A stretch of 64,000 nt of DNA from Lolium rigidum (lineage: Eukaryota; Streptophyta; Magnoliopsida; Poales; Poaceae): contig NC_061510.1 in the NCBI RefSeq assembly GCF_022539505.1, forward strand, positions 94,814,292 through 94,878,291, written 5' to 3'. The notes under the pieces are model-generated. The model was not told where the DNA came from. It searched no databases and worked only from the letters and a program-made list of their open reading frames with translations. Below, one piece after another: positions 57,408 to 64,000 of the stretch (position 1 is its first letter; every line of letters begins with the position of its first letter). Both the position numbers and the translations under genes were made by a program.

Positions 57408-60168
57408 AGTTCTCGCTTCGTCCCCGAAGCAGGTAAAACGATAACAAAGATAATTTCTGGAGTGACATGCCATCATAATCTTGATCATACTATTTGTAAA
57501 GCATATGTAAAGAATGCAGCGATCAAAACAATGTGTATGACATGAGTAAACAAGTGAATCATAAAGCCAAGACTTTTCATGAATAGTACTTCAAGACAAG
57601 CATCAATAAGTCTTGCATAAGAGTTAACTCATAAAGCAATAATTCAAAGTAAAGGTATTGAAGCAACACAAAAGAAGATTAAGTTTTAGCGGTTGCTTTC
57701 AACTTGTAACATGTATATCTCATGGATATTGTCAACATAGAGTAATATAATAAGTGCAATAAGCAAGTATGTAGGAATCAATGCACAGTTCACACAAGTG
57801 TTTGCTTCTTGAGGTGGAGAGAAATAGGTGAACTGACTCAACATTGAAAGTAAAAGAATGGGTCCTCATAGAGGAAAAGCATCGATTGCTATATTTGTGC
57901 TAGAGCTTTGATTTTGAAAACATGAAACAATTTTGTCAACGGTAGTAATAAAGCATATGCATCATGTAAATTATATCTTATAAGTTGCAAGCCTCATGCA
58001 TAGTGTACTAATAGTGCTCGCACCTTGTCCTAATTAGCTTGGACTACCCGGATTATCACCGCAATACATATGCTTTAACCAAGTTTCACAAAGGGGTACC
58101 TCTATGCCGCCTGTACAAAGGTCTAAGGAGAAAGCTCGCATTTGGATTTCTCGCTTTTGATTATTCTCAACTTAGACATCCATACCGGGACAACATAGAC
58201 AACAGATAATGGACTCCTCTTTTAATGCTTTAAGCATTTGACAACAATTAATTCTTTTCTCATTAGAGATTTGAGGATGTTTGTCCAAAACTGAAACTTC
58301 CACCATGGATCATGGCTTTAGTTAGCGGCCCAATGTTCTTCTCTCACAATATGCATGCTCAAACCATTCAACTCGGTGTAGATCGCCCTTACTTCAGACA
58401 AGACGAACATGCATAGCAACTCACATGAAATTCAACAATGAGTTGATGGCGTTCCCCGATAAACATGGTTATCGCACAACAAGCAACTTAATAAGAGATA
58501 AAGTGCATAATTACATATTCAATACCACAATAGTTTTTAAGCTATTTGTCCCATGAGCTATATATTGCAAAGGTGAATGATGGAATTTTAAAGGTAGCAC
58601 TCAAGCAATTTACTTTGGAATGGCGGGAAAATACCATGTAGTATAGGTAGGTATGGTGGACACAAATGGCATAGTGGTTGGCTCAAGTATTTTGGATGCA
58701 TGAGAAGTATTCCCTCTCGATACAAGGTTTAGGCTAGCAAGGCTTATTTGAAACAAACACAAGGATGAACCGGTGCAGCAAAACTCACATAAAAGACATA
58801 TTGAAAACATTATAAGACTCTACACCGTCTTCCTTGTTGTTCAAACTCAATACTAGAAATTATCTAGACCTTAGAGAAACCAAATATGCAAACCAAATTT
58901 TAGCATGCTCTATGTATTTCTTCATTAATGGGTGCAAAGCATATGATGCAAGAGCTTAAACATGAGCACAACAATTGCCAAGTATCACATTATCCAAGAC
59001 ATTTTTAGCAATTACTACATGTATCATTTTCCAATTCCAACCATATAACAATTTAACGAAGGAGAAACTTCGCCATGAATACTATGAGTAGAAACCAAGG
59101 ACATATTTGTCCATATGCTACAGCGGAGTGTGTATATCTCCCATAAAGTGAATGCTAGGATCCATTTTATTCAAACAAAACAAAAACAAAAACAAACCGA
59201 CGCTTCAAGAAAAAGCACATAAGATGTGGCCGAATAAAAATGTAGTTTCAGGGGAGGAACCTGATAATTTGTTGATGAAGAAGGGGATGCCTTGGGCATC
59301 CCCAAGCTTAGACGCTTGAGTCTTCTTGATATATGCAGGGGTGAACCATGGGGTGCATCCCCAAGCTTAGAGCTTTCACTCTCCTTGATCATGTTGCATC
59401 ATACTCCTCTCTTGACCCTTGAAAACTTCCTCCACACCAAACTCGAAACAACTCATTAGAGGGTTAGTGCACAATATAAATTGACATATTCAGAAGTGAC
59501 ACAATCATTCTTAACACTTCTGGACATTGCATAATGCTACTGGACATTAGTGGATCAAAGAAATTCATCCAACATAGCGAAAGAGGCAATGCGAAATAAA
59601 AGGCAGAATCTGTCAAAACAGAACGGTTCGTATTGACGAATTTTAAAATGGCACCAGACTTGCTCAAACGAAAATGCTCAAATTGAATGAAAGTTGCGTA
59701 CATATCTGAGGATCATGCTCGTAAATTGGCGTAATTTTCTGAGCTACCTACGGGGAGATAGACCCAGATTCGTGACAGACAAAGAAATCTGGAACTGCGC
59801 AGTAATCCAAATCTAGTACTTACTTTTCTATCAACGGCTTAACTTGGCACAACAAAACTCAAAACTAAGATAAGGAGAGGTTGCTACAGTAGTAAACAAC
59901 TTCCAAGACACAAAATAAAAACAAAGTACTGTAGGTAAAAACATGGGTTGTCTCCCATAAGCGCTTTTCTTTAACGCCTTTCAGCTAGGCGCGAAAGTGT
60001 GTATCAAGTATTATCAAGGGGTGGAGCATCAACATTACCTTGGGCTTTACCCTTACCTTTCTTATTGTTTTTCTTTCCCTTTGGTTTAGTAAATATACGA
60101 GTTTCTCCCGGTATAGAGGTGAATTTCAAAGTGCCTTCTCCAACATAAATGACTTGCTCCCAATAGTT

Positions 60169-60524
60169 TCAGCGGGGATCTTCCGAGTGTGAGTTTTCCT
60201 GTTTCAACAACAAGATAATCAATAGATATTGTTCTTCCACAAATAGTTGTATGCACACTGCGGCTATTCCTTTAGGGATTATAGTAGAGTTATCAATGAG
60301 AGTTATCTCTTCTCCTCCTTCCTCAACTCCCCAAAGTTTCAAAGATTTATAAATACTTTCGGGCATAAGGCAAAATTCATACATAATATCACAGTAGGCA
60401 TGGAGGGTTCGATCACCGATAGCAATTTTAACAGCAGGATCCCACAATGAGAGTTTAGAGTTCACTAAAACTTGTTCAAGACGATTACGAACGTGGCAAT
60501 AGTTATCATTCAAGCGAGATGTAC
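60169..60524 (-). pseudogene. Retroelement protease-like remnant
   Basis: Reads DPAVKIAIGDRTLHAYCDIM, then YEFCLMPESIYKSLKLWG and NSTIIPKGIAAVC. The layout is that of the aspartic protease in Athila-type polyproteins, where a D-T/S/L-G catalytic triplet is followed by V-x-x-M-P and a later ILPxGI-like strand. Here the triplet position reads DIM, so catalysis is unlikely. The frame stops shortly after. Assignment is from motif pattern only. Confidence 0.55.
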
Positions 60525-60840
60525 TTATCTCCGAGTATTTAATCTATTATATATGCTAGCGAGGACTGAATCAAAGTTATTAGCTAAATCATATGATGCA
60601 ACCAACTTCTTTATGGCATTAAAAGCTTGATCCCCATTGCAATGAAGGAAATCTCCTCCCACTAAAGTATCCAAAGCATATCTATAGCGAACCATAAGAC
60701 CAAAATGAAAATTACTAAGGAGCAAACTTAGAGTCATTTGAGGTTCAGTTTTACAATAAGAAGTAAAAATTCTAGACCAAGCATCCTTAAAACTCTCCTC
60801 ATCTCCTTGTTTAAAAGTGAAAATTAATTCTTCGAGCGAA
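60525..60840 (-). pseudogene. gag remnant (Retrotrans_gag type)
   Basis: Contains FTFKQGDEESFKDAWSRIF followed by YRYALDTLVGGDFLHCNGDQ and AFNAIKKLVASYD, the pattern of the plant Ty3/gypsy capsid domain (a SFKDAWSR-like helix, then TLVGG..F...AF..I..L). Upstream codons at the expected gag start (MSSSNPLLLRSKN) are in another frame and stop, so the gene is broken. Confidence 0.65.
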
Positions 60841-61131
60841 GAAGTAACGGGTTCGAGCTAGACATGGTAACAAAAGTAACTAAATTTTTTTTTGTATTTT
60901 TAATATAGAGTGCAAGACAATAAAGTAAACTAGATAAAGTAAATGCAAGTAAACTAATTTTTTTGTGTTTTCGATATAGCAAACAAGATAGCAAATAAAG
61001 TAAAACTAGCAACTAATTTTTTTTGTGTTTTGATTTAGTGCAGCAAACAAAGTAGTAAATAAAATAAAGCAAGACAAAAACAAAGTAAAGAGATTGAGAA
61101 GTGGAGACTCCCCTTGCGGCGTGTCTTGATC

Positions 61132-61148
61132 TCCCGACAACGGCGCCG
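61132..61148 (-). other. Primer-binding site, tRNA-Asp type, altered
   Basis: CGGCGCCGTTGTCGGGA on the minus strand, three changes from TGGCGCCGTTGCCGGGG. The context CTCGGCG against the expected CTGGCG fits the CTG/CTCG discrepancy seen elsewhere in the window. Confidence 0.7.
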
Positions 61149-61159
61149 AGAAAAGAGCT

Positions 61160-62757
61160 TGATGGAGTGTATTTCACACGTTCGTTGGGCAACCCCAAGA
61201 GGAAGGTATGATGCGCACAGCGAGCAAGTTTTCCCTCGGAAAGAAACCAAGGTTTATCGAACCAGGAGGAGCCAAGAAGCACGTTGAAGGTTGATGGCGG
61301 CGAGATGTAGTGCGGCGCAACACCGGGGATTCCGGCGCCAACGTGGAACCTGCACAACACAACCAAAGTACTTTGCCCCAACGAAGCAGGTGAGGTTGTC
61401 AATCTCACCGGCTTGCTGTAACAAAGGATTAACCGTATTGTGTGGAAGATGATTGTTTGCGAGAAAACAGTAAAAACAAGTATTGCGATAGATTGTATTT
61501 CGAGTAAAGAGAATTGGACCGGGGTCCACAGTTCACTAGAGGTGTCTCTCCCATAAGACGAACAGCATGTTGGGTGAACAAATTACAGGTTGGGCAATTG
61601 ACAAATAAAGAGAGCATGACAATGCACATACATATCATGATGAATATAGTGAGATTTAATTGGGCATTACGACAAAGTACATAGACCGCCATCCAAGCTT
61701 GCATCTATGCCTAAAAAGTCCACCTTCGGGTTATCATCCAAACCCCCTCCGGTATTAAGTTGCAAAGCAACGGACAATTGCATTAAGTATGGTGCGTAAT
61801 GTAATCAACAACTACATCCTTAGACATAGCATCAATGTTTTATCCCTAGTGGCAACAACACAACACAACCTTAGAACTTTACGTCATTGTCCCGGTGTCA
61901 ATGCGGGCATGAACCCACTATCGAGCATAAGTACTCCCTCTTGGAGTTAAAAGCATCTACTTGGCCAGAGCATCTACTAATAACGGAGAGCATGCAAGAT
62001 CATAAACAACACATAAGCATAACTTTGATAATCAACATAACAAGTATTCTCTATTCATCGGATCCCAACAAACGCAACATATAGAATTACATATAGATGA
62101 TCTTGATCATGATAGGCAGCTCACAAGATCCGACAATGATAGCACAATGGGGAGAAGACAACCATCTAGCTACTGCTATGGACCCATAGTCCGGGGGTAG
62201 ACTACTCACTCATCACTCCGGAGGCGACCATGGCAGTGTAGAGTCCTCCGGGAGATGATTCCCCTCTCCGGCGAGTGCCGGAGGCGATCTCCGGGATCCC
62301 CCGAGATGGGATCGGCGGTGACGGCGTCTCGGTAAGGTTTTCCGTATCGTGGCTCTCGGTACGGGGGTTTCGTCACGGAGGCTTTAAGTAGGCGGAAGGG
62401 TAGGTCAAGAGGCGGCACGAGGGCCCCACACCACAAGGCCGCGCGGCCAAGGGGGGCCGCGCCGCCCTAGGGTGTGGCCCCCTCGTGGCCCCTCTTCGTC
62501 TCGTCTTCGGTCTTCTGGAAGCTTCGTGAGAAAATAGGCCTCTGGGCTTTTATTTCGTCCAATTCCGAGAATATTTCTTTACTAGGATTTCGAAACCAAA
62601 AACAGCGAGAAAACAGCAATCGGCACTTCGGCATCTTGTTAATAGGTTAGTTCCAGAAAATGCACGAATATGACATAAAGTGTGCATAAAACATGTAGAT
62701 AACATCAATAATGTGGCATGGAACACAAGAAATTATCGATACGTTGGAGACGTATCA
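61160..62757 (-). repeat. 5' LTR of the 55797-62757 element
   Basis: 1598 bp, TGATACGTCTCCAACG to ACACTCCATCA on the minus strand. Confidence 0.95.
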
Positions 62758-64000
62758 TCTCTCCTTTGCCTGTTCTACTCCTTCCCTTCCTCTTCTCCGT
62801 CTAGCTCGATCTCTGGCTTGCCGTGCCTCATAGAGGTGCGGCCATGCCGTGATGCCGTCTGCTTTGCTCGCTCGTCGTCTTTGTTGCCGCTGCTACCCCG
62901 CTTGGGTTGATGTGCTACTCGTTCTTGCTCAATTGCTTGCTAATGCGACTTATGAATTATTGCTCCTGAGCATGATGTGGTGCTCTGTGTAATCTAGTGA
63001 TTCCTACTGATTCTCTGTATAAAATTCCTCTCATGTATATGCCATAGATTGCTCTTGGCTTGATCATCCTGTGATGATCCTTGCCTTTGGCAAGTGCCAG
63101 TGCTCCAGATGTGTTATTATATGTGCTCAAATCCCTGGACATGCTCAATTGAGCCTAGCTGTTGCATTAACAACTCCATCCCTTGATGGAGTGCTTCTGG
63201 ATACAATTATAATGCTCTATTCACTTATCTGTGATGCAATTGTTCAATTCCTGTGGCTAATCTTATTGGCTGGTTCATGTGTTGATTATCTGTGGCCAAT
63301 TAGATATATGGTCCTTGCTCTGTTGCTTAATGATGCTCTAGCATGCTCTAGCATGCCACGGCAGGCTCTGGTGTTCATGTGCTCATTAACTGTTGGTCAG
63401 TATATGATGTAATTGTTGCCTGTGCCATGCTGTTACGAGATTCTATGTATGTGTGTGGCACAGATTAGTGCAAGTGCTTGCTCAAGCATCTGCTGACACT
63501 TGCAGTGATCCAATGGTTCACTAGCATGGGTCTGTTTTATGATTTACTTGTTAATCTCAATTATCTATGTTGCTTAAATTAATTCAGATACAGTGATGAT
63601 CATCACAGTTGGTTGGATTAGGCTAGATGGATGCCCACAGTGATTGGGAACCCTAGCCCTTCTTTGAACCCAATCAGGGTGATGATATATGCATTTGGCT
63701 TGTTGGTGTGGTTGATCTAGGGTTTGAGGTGACCCCGGTAGTAGTCTTGTGCTGCCCTAGGGTAGCTCCCCTATTTGTTGGCTGGTCTGTGATTTGATGG
63801 ATAACTCACTGGAAGTAACCATGTTGGTTTTCCAGATTCCTTTATCGTTGACAACGTAAATAGACAGGATATGTCTAATATCTGATGGCTTGCTTGGCTT
63901 TAGGTGCTAGATGATTTTGGAATGGCTAGTTAGGGATTAATCCAGGTTGGATTTCTCTGGTATGTCATCTTGTTGACATGCCAATGTTCCCCTTGGAAAT

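Larger units (their letters stand above)
55797..62757 (-). mobile_element. Second complete TGATACGTCTC-type LTR element, 6.96 kb
   Basis: LTRs at 55797-57393 and 61160-62757; TCTCT duplicated at 55792-55796 and 62758-62762. LTRs and the 3' half of the interior match the element at 18147-25090, but the coding core differs: here gag and protease remnants (60169-60840). No reverse transcriptase or integrase, so again non-autonomous. The primer site is at 61132-61148, and a purine-rich tract abuts the 3' LTR (57394-57407). Confidence 0.93.
52775..64000. mobile_element. LTR-type retroelement continuing past the window end, with two nested elements
   Basis: Starts TGTGGTGACCC, like the TGTGGCGACCC start of the element at 16868; the two also share a TGAGTAC...ACTCA(G/A)CAAG block (about 17260 and 53275) and a GCAG(A/G)GGTGT block (about 17630 and 53527). 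The other end is not in the window. Its sequence is interrupted by a hAT MITE (54842-55368) and a 6.96 kb LTR element (55797-62757). Bases 55377-55791 and 62763-62920 look like GC-rich leader; 62920-64000 is AT-rich with no gene. No gag or pol of its own is visible. Confidence 0.5.

Overview
The window is nuclear DNA of a cool-season grass (Pooideae; Triticeae or a near relative such as oat or ryegrass). The evidence is the mix of elements: long LTRs starting TGATACGTCTC with a tRNA-Asp type primer site, CACTA elements with CCGTCGGCA or TTTAGTCCCGG subterminal repeats, Stowaway MITEs with CTCCCTCCGT ends, and an LTR relic with the AAATATGC/GGCAATAATA signature. The species cannot be fixed from sequence alone. 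No bacterial, organellar or viral genes were seen. There is one 100-N assembly gap (9193-9292).

Host genes are sparse. The left edge holds the 5' part of a minus-strand EF-hand calcium-binding protein gene (three exons visible, continuing past base 1) with a 3.5 kb intron made of a 1.3 kb duplication, a Stowaway MITE and another terminal-inverted-repeat element. A single-exon gene for a 137-residue membrane protein lies at 48285-48698 (minus). Nearly everything else is mobile DNA, and most of it resolves into precise insertions with target-site duplications (TSDs).

Layout: 5600-8290 non-autonomous CACTA (TSD TTA); 8480-9192 repeat with a 57-bp minisatellite running into the gap; 9935-10127 small hAT-like MITE; about 10740-12650 antisense LTR relic; 13913-15286 5'-truncated LINE (16-bp TSD); 15570-27759 a four-level nest (CACTA, then an LTR element with TSD GGGGA, then a 6.9 kb LTR element with TSD GTCAT, then a Stowaway MITE); 28640-30345 two tandem arrays; 31152-32448 GC-rich block between direct repeats; 33436-44399 a hAT MITE split at its fifth base by a 10.4 kb Ty3/gypsy (Tat-type) element; 44582-46782 PIF/Harbinger element with only an ORF1-like pseudogene; 49575-52250 degraded LINE; 52775 to the end an LTR-type element carrying a hAT MITE (54842-55368) and a second 6.96 kb LTR element (55797-62757).

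Three things stand out. (1) The two CACTA elements, with unrelated subterminal repeats, share an internal core that resembles the 3' half of plant 5S rRNA, including the internal promoter boxes. (2) The gypsy element has a broken gag-pol on the minus strand but an uninterrupted six-exon, 936-codon gene on the opposite strand, with its own TATA box and poly(A) signal. (3) LTR pairs that should be near-identical differ mainly at CAG/CTG sites (CAG against CGAG, CGG or CG), which looks like a sequencing artefact and affects how frameshifts here should be read.
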